From Flavisolibacter longurius (GTDB taxonomy: Bacteria > Bacteroidota > Bacteroidia > Chitinophagales > Chitinophagaceae): a stretch of DNA of 64,000 nucleotides. A model generated the notes under the pieces. The model was not told the origin of the DNA and made no database searches. It worked only from the letters and a program-made list of their open reading frames with translations. The number at the start of each line of letters is the position of its first letter. Position 1 is the first letter of the stretch. Both the position numbers and the translations under genes were made by a program. The stretch is from assembly GCA_014163555.1 (NCBI GenBank), contig JACJGO010000026.1:29434-93433 (forward strand). The letters run 5' to 3'. Shown piece after piece: positions 14,795 through 23,206 of the stretch.

Positions 14795-15163
14795 ATGGCC
14801 AAATTAGACTTTATCAATCAATTGCAGGCTCTTGGCTACACCGTGCAGGAGCCTGCTCCTGATTTCGTATCCTTTGAATACGAAATACCGGTAGGCAAGT
14901 TTGCTGGTCAAAAGGTATGGATGGCGTTACAAGTTGTTGACAGCTTTCCGATGAATGCACCACCCGGCCCGCATTTTAAGCCGCACCTCTTGCCCATATC
15001 AGGCGGTGGAGGTGTCCATCCCTACGGTGCAATTCATAATAACAGCCCCTTAGGAACCGACTGGCAGTATTGGAGCCGTCCATTCAGCGAATGGAACCGG
15101 AGCGACCGGTCCGTGAAAACTTACTTAGCTCACATCCGAAACCTTTTTGTAACTGTCGTATGA
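14795..15163 (+). CDS. E2/UBC-like protein (Prok-E2 type) lacking cysteine
   Basis: A 122-residue protein of the prokaryotic E2-like type found next to multi-ubiquitin genes. It is recognised from GGGGVHPYGAIHNNSPLG followed by WQYWSRPFSEW and a final helix containing YLAHIRNL. The whole protein contains no cysteine, so a normal E2 thioester cannot form; it may act as a non-catalytic (UEV-like) partner or use another mechanism. It lies 11 bases after the ubiquitin-like gene and overlaps the JAB-E1 gene by an ATGA. Confidence 0.75.
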   Translation: MAKLDFINQLQALGYTVQEPAPDFVSFEYEIPVGKFAGQKVWMALQVVDSFPMNAPPGPHFKPHLLPISGGGGVHPYGAIHNNSPLGTDWQYWSRPFSEWNRSDRSVKTYLAHIRNLFVTVV

Positions 15164-16671
15164 AAACGTATAGCGCTATAATTAACGGCGAATTGCATCA
15201 GCAACTTTTCACTCACCTCATTCGTGAAGATGAACAGGAAGATTTGTGTTTTGCAACCTATGTTCCTTCCACTGGTGCCAACCGGACGACCGGTATTCTC
15301 ACGTCGCTTATAATGCCGGAGGATGGCGATAGAAACGTTCACGGCAACGTTGGGTTTATGCCGCAATACTTGGAGCGGGTTTTAAAAATTGCCGGTGAAA
15401 GAAAGGAAGGCATTGCCTTTCTGCACTCGCACCCTTCCAGTGGCTGGCAAGGAATGAGTGATGACGATATTGTTGCCGAAGCAAGGCTTTCGCCTTCTGT
15501 GATGGCCGTAACAGGCCTGCCGTTGTTAGGATTAACCTTGGGAACAGATGGCGCCTGGAGCGGAAGGTTCTGGTTGAAAGATGGAACCCAAAAAAGAAAA
15601 TACAACCGAACTTGGTGCGATACGGTTCGTGTGGTAGATAAGCAGCTTAGCATCACCTTCCACGATGAACTGTTGCCGCCTTCCTTTGATGCGGGAAAAC
15701 AACTTCGTACGATTTCGGCTTGGGGCAGTAAAACACAGGAAGGCCTCTCCCGGTTGAGAGTTGGCATCGTTGGCCTGGGAAGCGTTGGAAGTATCATTGC
15801 GGAAGTATTGGCCCGCACCGGAATCGCCAACTTTACGCTGATTGATTTTGATGCGGTTGAAGAAAAGAACTTGGACCGGCTAACCAATGTTTTCAAAGAA
15901 GACATTCGACGGGCAAAGGTTTTAGCGGTAGCCGATGGTATTCGCCGAAGCGCCACCGCACCGAAAGTGGAAATCAATTGCTGCGAGTACAGCATTTGCG
16001 AAAAAGAAGGTTTTGAAACAGCACTTAATTGCGATGTGTTATTTAGCTGCGTGGACCGGCCGTGGCCCCGGCAGGTACTCAACTTCATTGCCTATGCTCA
16101 TTTAATACCGGTGATTGATGGCGGCATTCTGGTACGTACTAACAAACGCAATACGGCCATCATTGGCGCCGATTGGAAGGCACAGACGGTTGGATACAAG
16201 CGGCCCTGCCTTGAATGTTTGGGACAATACAAAGCGGAAAATGCCTCACTGGAGATCAGTGGAAAACTGGACGACCCGGATTACATAAAAGGGTTAGATA
16301 AGTCCAAGTTTCTGGATGCACACGAAAATGTCTTCGTGTTCAGCTCTCACCTGGCTTCCATGGAAGTGCTGCAGTTACTGTCTCTCTTTATCGCTCCGTC
16401 AGGTATAGCAGATGTTGGACAGCAACTCTATCATTTTGTACTGGGTAGTTTGGACGTTGACAGAGAAAAAGCCTGCCACAAAAATTGTTTTTTCCCGACA
16501 GTCGTTGGTAAGGGCGATTTTGCAGGACTAACAGTTTATGGTCCGCATGCTGTTGCCGAGAGTGCAAGAAACCTGCGAGCAAATCAAATGTTAACGCCCA
16601 ACTCTCACGATATACTTCAAGACAAAAAGCAGGGTTTGATTAGCAGGATAATAAAAAAGATTTTTGGCTAA
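15160..16671 (+). CDS. JAB (JAMM) protease-E1 (ThiF) fusion
   Basis: A 503-residue two-domain protein. Residues 1-150 are a JAB metalloprotease with HSHPSSGWQGMSDDD (H89, H91, D101 region) as zinc site, which could trim or remove ubiquitin-like proteins. Residues about 195-470 are an E1/ThiF adenylation domain with GLGSVG at 205-210, LIDFDAVEEKNLDR following, and CLECLGQ as a likely cysteine site for zinc or thioester. It couples activation and deconjugation in one chain. The start at 15160 overlaps the E2 stop. The 3' end converges with the porin gene by 4 bases, and no further ubiquitin-system gene follows. Confidence 0.9.
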   Translation: MKTYSAIINGELHQQLFTHLIREDEQEDLCFATYVPSTGANRTTGILTSLIMPEDGDRNVHGNVGFMPQYLERVLKIAGERKEGIAFLHSHPSSGWQGMSDDDIVAEARLSPSVMAVTGLPLLGLTLGTDGAWSGRFWLKDGTQKRKYNRTWCDTVRVVDKQLSITFHDELLPPSFDAGKQLRTISAWGSKTQEGLSRLRVGIVGLGSVGSIIAEVLARTGIANFTLIDFDAVEEKNLDRLTNVFKEDIRRAKVLAVADGIRRSATAPKVEINCCEYSICEKEGFETALNCDVLFSCVDRPWPRQVLNFIAYAHLIPVIDGGILVRTNKRNTAIIGADWKAQTVGYKRPCLECLGQYKAENASLEISGKLDDPDYIKGLDKSKFLDAHENVFVFSSHLASMEVLQLLSLFIAPSGIADVGQQLYHFVLGSLDVDREKACHKNCFFPTVVGKGDFAGLTVYGPHAVAESARNLRANQMLTPNSHDILQDKKQGLISRIIKKIFG

Positions 16672-17891
16672 AAATAAGTGGACAGACCAAACTGAAAACC
16701 CGCCAGCTTAGACGGCGGATTACCCAACAGATCCCTTTGCCAATTGTAGCGGTAGTTCAGGCGAAACACGGTTTGCGCTGTTGGCCGCCAGCTTATTGCC
16801 GGAACGATGGAATACACATGGTCAGCGATGTTGCCGCTGGTTGATTTAAAAACGCCTTTGTTCCAATCTACATACTCCAAACGTACAGCGGCATTCAAAA
16901 CAGAATTTTCAAAACCAAACCAAGGTTTTCTAAGGATTGGTTGTACAATGTCCACAAATCCGCCGTGCTGCTTTCGTCCAAATTGTTCGGTGTAAGTTTC
17001 AGGAATATCTACGTTCACAAATGCCCATTCTCCGTTGATGAATGTCTTGGTAGGAAGCGTTGTATTAAAGTCAATGGCATAAACGCTCACGTTCCGTTTC
17101 TTGTCTAATACTAAGCCGTCATCCTGAAACTTATTGTAAGCACCGCTCATATATGAAAGCCCAAGCTCCCCAAACTTGTTATTGCGCAACGCCACTTTGC
17201 CCGTAAACAACATGCTGCCGTTGAAACTTTCTTCAAATCGTTCGGCATTGCTTTTTGTCGCCGGTAGAAAGGTTCTGTTTTCACTGTTGTCAATAATGCT
17301 TTCATCAAAGCCGTTGGTTAGATAGGCTTCATAGGCATACACCCAATCCTTTGCGTACTTTTTTCCGTACACGCCAAAGCCAACATTGCTGAAGGTAGCC
17401 GGAAGCATTTGCGTAGCGGAGATGGGGCGGTCAACAAATTCCCATTTAGGGCCGTCGTGGTTTTGGTTGAAGGCGCCAATCGGGTTCATCACAATGCCGC
17501 CACGTAAATTCAGCAAGGGAGCAAATTCAAAATCCACTGAAGCAAATTCAATGTTGATTTCCTTAGCACCGTCCTCAAATTCTATCTCCGTTAAAAACTT
17601 CATTCGTCGGTTAAGTGCCGACGAGACGAACAGCGTTAGCCGCCGCATTTGAAACTGGTGGCCCTCTGTTACACCGTCTTGCCCCAGGTATTGATAGTTG
17701 GCTTCCATGTAACCACCCAAGGCCACCGGCAGCTTTCCTGCCTGCAACAGCGGACGGTTGTAAACTGCATCCATGTTGAGGGTAAGGCTATCCGAAGTTT
17801 GCGAGGGATTGCGCAACAGATCCGGGTCAATCTGCGCCTCTGCAGCAAATCTGAAGGTTGTAAGAAAAAGAAGGAAATAAACAGGTTTCAT
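16668..17891 (-). CDS. OprO/OprP-type porin
   Basis: A 407-residue outer-membrane beta-barrel protein with an N-terminal signal peptide ending near AEAQ and a C-terminal aromatic residue (LSTYF), as expected for barrel insertion. Segments such as GGYMEANYQYLG and FQMRRLTLFVSSALN resemble the phosphate-selective porin O/P family. It is the last gene of a three-gene operon after the DUF1111 and Rieske genes, overlapping the Rieske stop by 4 bases. Regulation by the divergent DtxR-type protein suggests an iron- or manganese-related role rather than phosphate; that is an inference. Confidence 0.8.
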   Translation of the reverse strand: MKPVYFLLFLTTFRFAAEAQIDPDLLRNPSQTSDSLTLNMDAVYNRPLLQAGKLPVALGGYMEANYQYLGQDGVTEGHQFQMRRLTLFVSSALNRRMKFLTEIEFEDGAKEINIEFASVDFEFAPLLNLRGGIVMNPIGAFNQNHDGPKWEFVDRPISATQMLPATFSNVGFGVYGKKYAKDWVYAYEAYLTNGFDESIIDNSENRTFLPATKSNAERFEESFNGSMLFTGKVALRNNKFGELGLSYMSGAYNKFQDDGLVLDKKRNVSVYAIDFNTTLPTKTFINGEWAFVNVDIPETYTEQFGRKQHGGFVDIVQPILRKPWFGFENSVLNAAVRLEYVDWNKGVFKSTSGNIADHVYSIVPAISWRPTAQTVFRLNYRYNWQRDLLGNPPSKLAGFQFGLSTYF

Positions 17892-18337
17892 GATTGCTTT
17901 CTGAGGTCAATAAAAATTTCATCGTTCGTGACGGTGACGGGGAATGTTCTAAGGGCTTTGTCTGCCGGGCCATTTCTTACTTCCCCTTTGCTGGTAAACT
18001 CGCTGCCGTGAGCCGTGCATTGCAGCACATCACCCGAAGCCTGCAACTCCGCTCCCTGGTGAGTGCAGCGCATCCAAAGGGCGGTATAGTCGTTATCATT
18101 CATGCGGTAAACACATATTGGGTATTTCAGGGCATCGTTGCGAACAATGATAAAAGAGCTGTAAGCCGTTCCGCCTTTTTGCTTGATGAGAAAATCATTC
18201 TTTGACAAGGCAATGCCATCCTTTCCCAATTTGCCCGATGTGTATTGTGTGGAAACGCAACTGCTTACCAAAGACGAAAGCACAGTAACAGACAAACAAG
18301 CGGTGCATCCTTTCTTAATAAAATCCCTTCTGTCCAT
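17888..18337 (-). CDS. Exported Rieske [2Fe-2S] protein
   Basis: A 149-residue periplasmic Rieske protein. The N-terminus MDRRDFIKKG is twin-arginine-like, followed by a hydrophobic stretch ending in a lipobox-like LVSSC. Cluster ligands are C91 and H93 (CTHQG) and C107 and H110 (CTAHG). It probably carries electrons outside the cytoplasm. The ATG at 18337 begins one base after the upstream DUF1111 stop. A longer in-frame start at 18577 would lie within that gene and lacks any export signal. Confidence 0.88.
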   Translation of the reverse strand: MDRRDFIKKGCTACLSVTVLSSLVSSCVSTQYTSGKLGKDGIALSKNDFLIKQKGGTAYSSFIIVRNDALKYPICVYRMNDNDYTALWMRCTHQGAELQASGDVLQCTAHGSEFTSKGEVRNGPADKALRTFPVTVTNDEIFIDLRKQS

Positions 18338-18338
18338 T

Positions 18339-19538
18339 TTATAGCGATTCAAGAAATTTGATGATTTTGGTTTTCTCCGAAGCCGATAAATTTTGAAACG
18401 CCGTTTTGCTTTGTTCTGCCTCTCCACCATGCAGCATAATGGCCTGTTCAATGCTTCTTGCCCTGCCATCATGTAAGAGAAAGTAGCCGCCGCCTTGTGA
18501 GTTTTTAGAAAGTCCCAGGCCCCACAGTGGTGGTGTTCGCCATTCTGCTGGTAAAGCCGTGCCTTCGGTATAGCCATCGTTCAGGGCAGGTCCCATGTCG
18601 TGCAGCAGAAAGTCGCTGTATGGTGCGAAGGTTTTGTTTGACAAAGCAGCAATGGAAGAAGGGCCGGTCTGCAGTTGAGGCGTATGACACTTCCCGCAAT
18701 TAGCAGTAAGAAAAATTTGCCTTCCTGCCTGTACGTCTGCATCGTTAGGTGTTCGTTGTACGGGAGCTTTTAAGGCTTGCAGATAAAACACGACATCCTG
18801 AACGGTTTGATTGGTTACTTCCGGGTCGGCATCCTGCCCGTTGTAAGTATTTAAATGTTCGTAGGTGGAGTTGATGCCCATGTCCTGATTGTAGGCATTC
18901 ACCGTTTGCTGAAGCAAATCATAGGTGGCTGCCTTTTTTCCAAAGCGGCCAATGTATTTGCCGTTTCGGGCAATGGTGCCTGGTCGGAAGGCAGAATATG
19001 CGGGAACGATTATCCAGTTTGGACGGCCAGAGATTCCATCGCCGTCTGCATCAGCCTCATCGGCCAGAGCCAACAAGGTTGCATCCGGCACAACTTCCAA
19101 AAAGCCTAAGCCGGTATTAGCCGGTGGCGTAAAGCTGGAGAAAGTGGCTCCAGCAGGAATTGTTTCGGCTTGAAATCCTGATATGCCTCTATGTTGCAAC
19201 TGCGGACCGCCTAAATGAAGAAATTGATTGCTGATCGTATCGCTTTGTCCAAACCGTGTAAGGGTAGAAAACGGGTGGCCTTTGCCATCACCGGCATGAC
19301 AGGTGCCGCAGGAAGTAGCTACGAAAATTGGCCCCAGCCCGGTTTCCCTCGTAAACACTTCATCGTTAAAAGCAATATCGCCACGCAGGAACATCTTTTT
19401 TTGTTCCGTAGTCAAGTCTTCCACCGGGCCATCAAGTATTTGGTCATCTTCCGTTGCGCCGGGCAAAACCTTGCTGCAAGAGAGGTAAATTATCATGGAA
19501 GCGGCTAAACCGCACAATACAAGTAGCTTTTTCTTCAT
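18339..19538 (-). CDS. Di-haem DUF1111 oxidoreductase-like lipoprotein
   Basis: A 399-residue protein with a lipoprotein signal (IIYLSC, lipid Cys at 21) and two c-type haem sites, CGTCH (77-81) and CGKCH (near 281). Length and segments such as FGRFGKKAA and LLHDGRARSIEQAIMLHGGEA are those of the DUF1111 di-haem family, distantly related to cytochrome c peroxidases. It would act in the periplasm in redox chemistry, possibly with the Rieske protein encoded next. It is the first gene of the operon and divergent from the DtxR-family regulator. Confidence 0.88.
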   Translation of the reverse strand: MKKKLLVLCGLAASMIIYLSCSKVLPGATEDDQILDGPVEDLTTEQKKMFLRGDIAFNDEVFTRETGLGPIFVATSCGTCHAGDGKGHPFSTLTRFGQSDTISNQFLHLGGPQLQHRGISGFQAETIPAGATFSSFTPPANTGLGFLEVVPDATLLALADEADADGDGISGRPNWIIVPAYSAFRPGTIARNGKYIGRFGKKAATYDLLQQTVNAYNQDMGINSTYEHLNTYNGQDADPEVTNQTVQDVVFYLQALKAPVQRTPNDADVQAGRQIFLTANCGKCHTPQLQTGPSSIAALSNKTFAPYSDFLLHDMGPALNDGYTEGTALPAEWRTPPLWGLGLSKNSQGGGYFLLHDGRARSIEQAIMLHGGEAEQSKTAFQNLSASEKTKIIKFLESL

Positions 19539-19554
19539 GGCTGAAGGTTGTACC

Positions 19555-19583
19555 CAAAGATAGAAACTGTTTGAAACATCAAA
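19555..19583 (-). promoter_or_regulatory. Promoter of the DUF1111-Rieske-porin operon
   Basis: The minus strand shows TTTG (19583-19580), a 17-base spacer and TATCTTTG (19562-19555), a perfect TAnnTTTG box 16 bases before the ATG at 19538. The spacer is slightly shorter than usual. Confidence 0.5.
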
Positions 19584-19591
19584 GATTATTT

Positions 19592-19607
19592 ATTTGGCTT
19601 ACCAAAT
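19592..19607. promoter_or_regulatory. Perfect palindrome in the divergent region, candidate DtxR-type operator
   Basis: ATTTGG (19592-19597) and CCAAAT (19602-19607) flank CTTA in the short divergent region between the DUF1111 operon and the DtxR-family gene. The site abuts the upstream side of the minus-strand promoter and is 35 bases before the regulator start, so binding could control both directions. Confidence 0.5.
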
Positions 19608-19641
19608 TTATTGATTTGGCCATTCCACGTACTTTTGAGTA

Positions 19642-20304
19642 ATGCAGCATTTCGCCCATCATTCGGAAGAGAATTACTTAAAGATGCTTTACAAGCTGGA
19701 AGGCAGCCAGGTAAAGAAGGTGAACAACATTGCGTTGTCTAAGTCGCTTGACCTAAACCCGGCTACCGTGTTGGAAGCGGTGCGGAAACTTAGTGCTAAA
19801 AAGCTGGTGGAAACCCTGCCCGACAAAACCATACAACTTACCGAGAAAGGAAGAAAAAAGGCACTATCAATCGTTCGGAAGCATAGGCTTTGGGAAGTGT
19901 TTTTGGTAGATAAGCTGGCTTACAAATGGAACGAAGTGCATGAACTGGCAGAGCAGTTGGAGCACATTGAATCGGATGATTTGATTAAGAGATTGGATGC
20001 ATTTTTGGGTTATCCGGCTGTTGACCCACACGGTGACCCGATACCGGATGAGGCCGGAAAACTGAAGAAGATGAAAACGCAGCCGCTTACTGCCGCCCCC
20101 CTTAAAAAAAGGGTCACGATAATAGCTTTAGGCAACTCTTCTGACGAGTTTTTACGATACCTGGACAAAATTGGCATTACCATCGGAGATACAGTAGAGG
20201 TATCAGAAATAGAGGACTTTGATAAATCCCTCACGGTATTACATAAGAAAAGCTCGTTCAGCCTAAGTAACGAAGCAGCCAGTAATCTCTTAGTTGCGAT
20301 GTAG
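19642..20304 (+). CDS. DtxR/MntR-family metal-dependent regulator
   Basis: A 220-residue regulator. Residues 5-75 form a winged helix with SEENYLKMLYKLEG and a recognition helix near NPATVLEAVRKLSAK. Then comes the metal-binding dimerization domain (RLWEVFLVDKL, HELAEQLEHIES), and the last 70 residues form an SH3-like FeoA domain. It should repress iron or manganese genes when metal is plentiful. It is divergent from the DUF1111-Rieske-porin operon and convergent with a TonB receptor. A TACTTTTG box ends only 4 bases before the ATG, hinting at a leaderless message. Confidence 0.9.
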   Translation: MQHFAHHSEENYLKMLYKLEGSQVKKVNNIALSKSLDLNPATVLEAVRKLSAKKLVETLPDKTIQLTEKGRKKALSIVRKHRLWEVFLVDKLAYKWNEVHELAEQLEHIESDDLIKRLDAFLGYPAVDPHGDPIPDEAGKLKKMKTQPLTAAPLKKRVTIIALGNSSDEFLRYLDKIGITIGDTVEVSEIEDFDKSLTVLHKKSSFSLSNEAASNLLVAM

Positions 20305-20309
20305 CAATC

Positions 20310-22496
20310 TTATAGTCTAACTCCTACCGTCACATACCCGTTTCGTCCATCACTGGGCCAGATGCCAGGGCCAGGATAAAAAGTGGGGCGCTTGGTGAAG
20401 TATTGTTTGTTGAAAAGATTGTTTACCCCGGCTCTGACATTGAACATCCCATTTACCCGAAGCGAAGCATTAAAATCCCAAACCGAATATGCGGGTGTAT
20501 AACCCCTTGCACCACTGGGGGGCGGAACAACCGTATTGAGCGCATCCGAAAAGGATGAACTTGTGTAATTGTAAAGCACAGTGCAGCTAAATCCCTTGTA
20601 TAGAATATCCAAGCCGTTTCTGCTAATCCAGTCCGGAGCAGCTTCCACTTTGTTGCCAACAATAGACTTGTTTATGGTGCCTGTTGACACTTGCCCGCTT
20701 ATGTACCTTGCCTTCATATATGATGTAGAAGTAAATAGCCCTGCGTATAAATTCGTCGTCAGCGGAAACTTGTACTGCAAAAACACTTCAATGCCATTTG
20801 TACGGCTATCGCCGATATTTGTTTTATAAGTGTAAGAACCGCCTGCGTTGTCTTGAAATACCAAAGTGCCCATCCGGTTTTTGTATAGTAGGCTAAAAAG
20901 ACTTACATCGTATTGTAAATATCCCAACATTTTGCCCCGTACACCGGCTTCCATATTATAGCCGGAAGCGTCTTTGAGGTTTTTGTCAATTTTTTCATAC
21001 GTGGAAGCAGGAACTATGTCTTTGAAAATAACGGGGCGGTAAGCCTGCGATATGCCGCCGTAGAAAGTATTTTCTCTATTGAGCGCATATTGTGTACTGA
21101 TACCAAACAAAGCAAAGTTGTGATGGATGGTTGTTGGTAATTCGTTTACCGTATAGTAGCCAATCACACCGTCCATTTTGGATAAACCGTTTTCCCATCT
21201 TACGCCGGGAGAAACCGTTAGTCGTTCGCCAATCTCAAAAGCATTTTCAGCAAACAAGGCTATGTTGTCCGTTTTAAAATGAATATCCCGTACAAAGCCT
21301 GGGGTTACGAGTGACAAGTCATAATCGCTGCCCGTAGTGCCTTTGCCTAACTGGCGGCGGTGCAAATCGTTATTCATATAAACAACACCTGTGGCCAGTT
21401 TGCTTTCTACTTTTCCGATCCGGTATTGGTGCAAAAGTCTTAGTTCTGCCGTGCGGCTGTTGAAGTTGTCTATATCTACCTGTCGGTTTTTGTATGTGCC
21501 AGTCGTTGGGTCAAAAGCGTCGGGCACATTGGCAAAGGCGTCAAACTGTACAGAGCTTCGGCTACCGAACACGCCGGAAGTGGTAAGCAGAATTTTTGTG
21601 GCTTCCGAAAGTTGCCAGTTCAGCACAAGCGAAGGGACGTAAATGTCGGGGCTGAAATAATTGCGACCCCGTGTGCTCATCTTGGGGTTTGCATAAAACA
21701 TACTGTCGTTTAACGGTCCGGGGATTTTATAGAGGTATTTGGAACGTCCCACTTCGGCTTTGAGTGATAACCTGTCGGAGAAGCGGTATTGTAACTGCAA
21801 GAACTGCGCATCGGCATCCGAAACGCTGTTGTCACGATAGCCGTCGGAATGTCGGCGGTAATAGTAGCCGAGGTACGAAAACTTCTTGACCGTGCCGCTA
21901 ATGGCATTGTACGAACTCACCAAGCCGAAGGAGCCAATTGTATTGATGCTTTCCAGCGAAAGGGCTTTTGCGGTGTCGGGCCTTTTAGTGAGGTAGTTTA
22001 TCAGTCCGCCAAACTGTGCTCCATACTGCAAAGCGCCAGTGCCCCGTACCACTTCAATCTTTTCAAAGCTCTCCATAGGGGCACTGTAATGGCTGGCGGG
22101 ATAACCGTACATATCGGAGTTGATAATCACACCGTTTTGGCGCAGGTTAAACTCCCAACTACGGTGAGGGTCAAGGCTGCGGGTGGCGATATTAAGCTGG
22201 TTGCCGCTGCCGTCCATGTCGTACACAAACACACCAGGCACTTTTGAAAAAAGTTGTCGTCCGGTTTTGAGCGTCACGTTCGCATTGGTGGCACCAAGGG
22301 TGATAAGCTCCGTTTTCTTGCCGCTATTCAGGTAGCCGCCTTCTTCATCGGGCAGGCGGCCAATGTCACGGCGCATCCATGATTTTATCATTACCTCTTT
22401 CAACTCTTTTGGCTTAACCGTGTCAGTAGGGTTTTGGCTGAAGCCAAATACAGAGGGTATAAGCAGTAAAAACAGCAATATCTGTCGCATTGTCAA
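20310..22496 (-). CDS. TonB-dependent outer-membrane receptor (siderophore/ferric-citrate type)
   Basis: A 728-residue receptor: signal peptide (to about residue 20), plug domain with GRQLFSKVPGVFVYDMDG and EKIEVVRGTGALQYG, then a long beta-barrel ending in VTVGVRL. Plug layout and length resemble FecA-like ferric-citrate receptors. It lacks the N-terminal carboxypeptidase-like domain of SusC proteins. It would import an iron chelate using the Ton system. It converges with the DtxR-family gene 6 bases away and has its own promoter and a hairpin in its leader. Confidence 0.9.
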   Translation of the reverse strand: MTMRQILLFLLLIPSVFGFSQNPTDTVKPKELKEVMIKSWMRRDIGRLPDEEGGYLNSGKKTELITLGATNANVTLKTGRQLFSKVPGVFVYDMDGSGNQLNIATRSLDPHRSWEFNLRQNGVIINSDMYGYPASHYSAPMESFEKIEVVRGTGALQYGAQFGGLINYLTKRPDTAKALSLESINTIGSFGLVSSYNAISGTVKKFSYLGYYYRRHSDGYRDNSVSDADAQFLQLQYRFSDRLSLKAEVGRSKYLYKIPGPLNDSMFYANPKMSTRGRNYFSPDIYVPSLVLNWQLSEATKILLTTSGVFGSRSSVQFDAFANVPDAFDPTTGTYKNRQVDIDNFNSRTAELRLLHQYRIGKVESKLATGVVYMNNDLHRRQLGKGTTGSDYDLSLVTPGFVRDIHFKTDNIALFAENAFEIGERLTVSPGVRWENGLSKMDGVIGYYTVNELPTTIHHNFALFGISTQYALNRENTFYGGISQAYRPVIFKDIVPASTYEKIDKNLKDASGYNMEAGVRGKMLGYLQYDVSLFSLLYKNRMGTLVFQDNAGGSYTYKTNIGDSRTNGIEVFLQYKFPLTTNLYAGLFTSTSYMKARYISGQVSTGTINKSIVGNKVEAAPDWISRNGLDILYKGFSCTVLYNYTSSSFSDALNTVVPPPSGARGYTPAYSVWDFNASLRVNGMFNVRAGVNNLFNKQYFTKRPTFYPGPGIWPSDGRNGYVTVGVRL

Positions 22497-22542
22497 TTCT
22501 CACATTTTGTCAAGCGAACCTACTACATTTTGCGTGTGTGGT

Positions 22543-22570
22543 CACTGTTTTCTATTGACCAAAAACAGTG
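22543..22570 (-). promoter_or_regulatory. Perfect 9-base hairpin in the TonB receptor leader
   Basis: CACTGTTTT (22543-22551) and AAAACAGTG (22562-22570) form perfect arms with a 10-base loop. It lies between the predicted promoter and the receptor start, so it is transcribed. It may be an RNA control element or a protein operator. Confidence 0.45.
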
Positions 22571-22582
22571 ATTGATAGACAC

Positions 22583-22611
22583 CAAAAGTATTACACATTC
22601 TACGTGCCCAA
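22583..22611 (-). promoter_or_regulatory. Predicted promoter of the TonB receptor
   Basis: The minus strand has TTG (22611-22609), an 18-base spacer and TACTTTTG (22590-22583), a perfect TAnnTTTG box. This gives a leader of roughly 80 bases before the ATG at 22496, containing the hairpin at 22543-22570. Confidence 0.5.
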
Positions 22612-22784
22612 CACATTACCAGTCAATTTCGTTCAGTTTAAATATGATGGAGAAAAAGCAGTAAATATTTGAAATGAGCCTGTTACGAATAATTATACTG
22701 ATTAACATAGCAAGGTCATTACGAAGGCCTACCATAAAAATTTGCAGTTTTATAACGATAATACAAACCCAAAGTCTTAATTGT

Positions 22785-22804
22785 ATTTAAGCATTTGCTT
22801 AAAT
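22785..22804. promoter_or_regulatory. Perfect palindrome, candidate ArsR-family operator
   Basis: ATTTAAGC (22785-22792) and GCTTAAAT (22797-22804) flank ATTT. It overlaps the TTTG box of the predicted promoter for the ArsR-family gene, 25 bases before its start. ArsR-type repressors bind A/T-rich inverted repeats of this size. Confidence 0.65.
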
Positions 22805-22824
22805 GTTTATTTCTACTACCTTCG
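22794..22824 (+). promoter_or_regulatory. Predicted promoter of the ArsR-MerTP operon
   Basis: TTTG (22794-22797), a 19-base spacer and TACCTTCG (22817-22824), one mismatch from TAnnTTTG. The -7 box ends 4 bases before the ATG at 22829, so the message may be leaderless or nearly so. Confidence 0.55.
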
Positions 22825-22828
22825 CAGT

Positions 22829-23206
22829 ATGAACGACAATACTTGTATAAGGCTTTTTGCCGACCAAGAGCAGATTAAGGATTGTAAGAACAAACTGAAG
22901 ACTGCTCAAAAATCTTTTGCAAGTCTGTCAAACATATTGGCCTTAGCAGGCAATGAAGTAAGACTGAAGATTGTTTACCTGTTGGAAGAAGAAAAAGAAC
23001 TATGCCCCTGCGACCTCGCTGATATTTTAGGCATGAGCATTCCGGCTGTATCACAGCATCTTAGAAAATTAAAAGACGGCAACATTGTAGAGACGAGAAA
23101 GGAAGGTCAAACCATTTACTACTCGCTAACGCAAGAGAACTTAAAAATTTTGAAACCTTTCTTCAAGCACATCAACCAACAGACACAAAAACTGGAAACG
23201 GCATGA
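22829..23206 (+). CDS. ArsR/SmtB-family metal-sensing repressor
   Basis: A 125-residue winged-helix repressor. ELCPCDLADIL (C59, C61) is the classic metal-sensing Cys pair at the recognition-helix start, as in ArsR and CadC; AVSQHLRKL follows as the recognition helix. Additional Cys lie at 6 and 19. Metal binding should release it from the operator at 22785-22804. It overlaps the MerTP gene by 4 bases, pointing to Hg(II) or a related soft metal. I chose the ATG at 22829 because the predicted promoter lies between it and a longer upstream start at 22781. Confidence 0.9.
   Translation: MNDNTCIRLFADQEQIKDCKNKLKTAQKSFASLSNILALAGNEVRLKIVYLLEEEKELCPCDLADILGMSIPAVSQHLRKLKDGNIVETRKEGQTIYYSLTQENLKILKPFFKHINQQTQKLETA

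Noticed and set aside
15339..16088. 249-codon minus-strand open frame within the JAB-E1 gene
   Set aside because: The plus strand encodes clear JAB and ThiF motifs here; the opposite frame is low-complexity shadow coding.
12022..19607. Shared 10-base word CTTACCAAAT in the XRE operator and the DtxR-type operator
   Set aside because: The rest of the two palindromes differs and the regulators are from unrelated families, so I treat this as coincidence.
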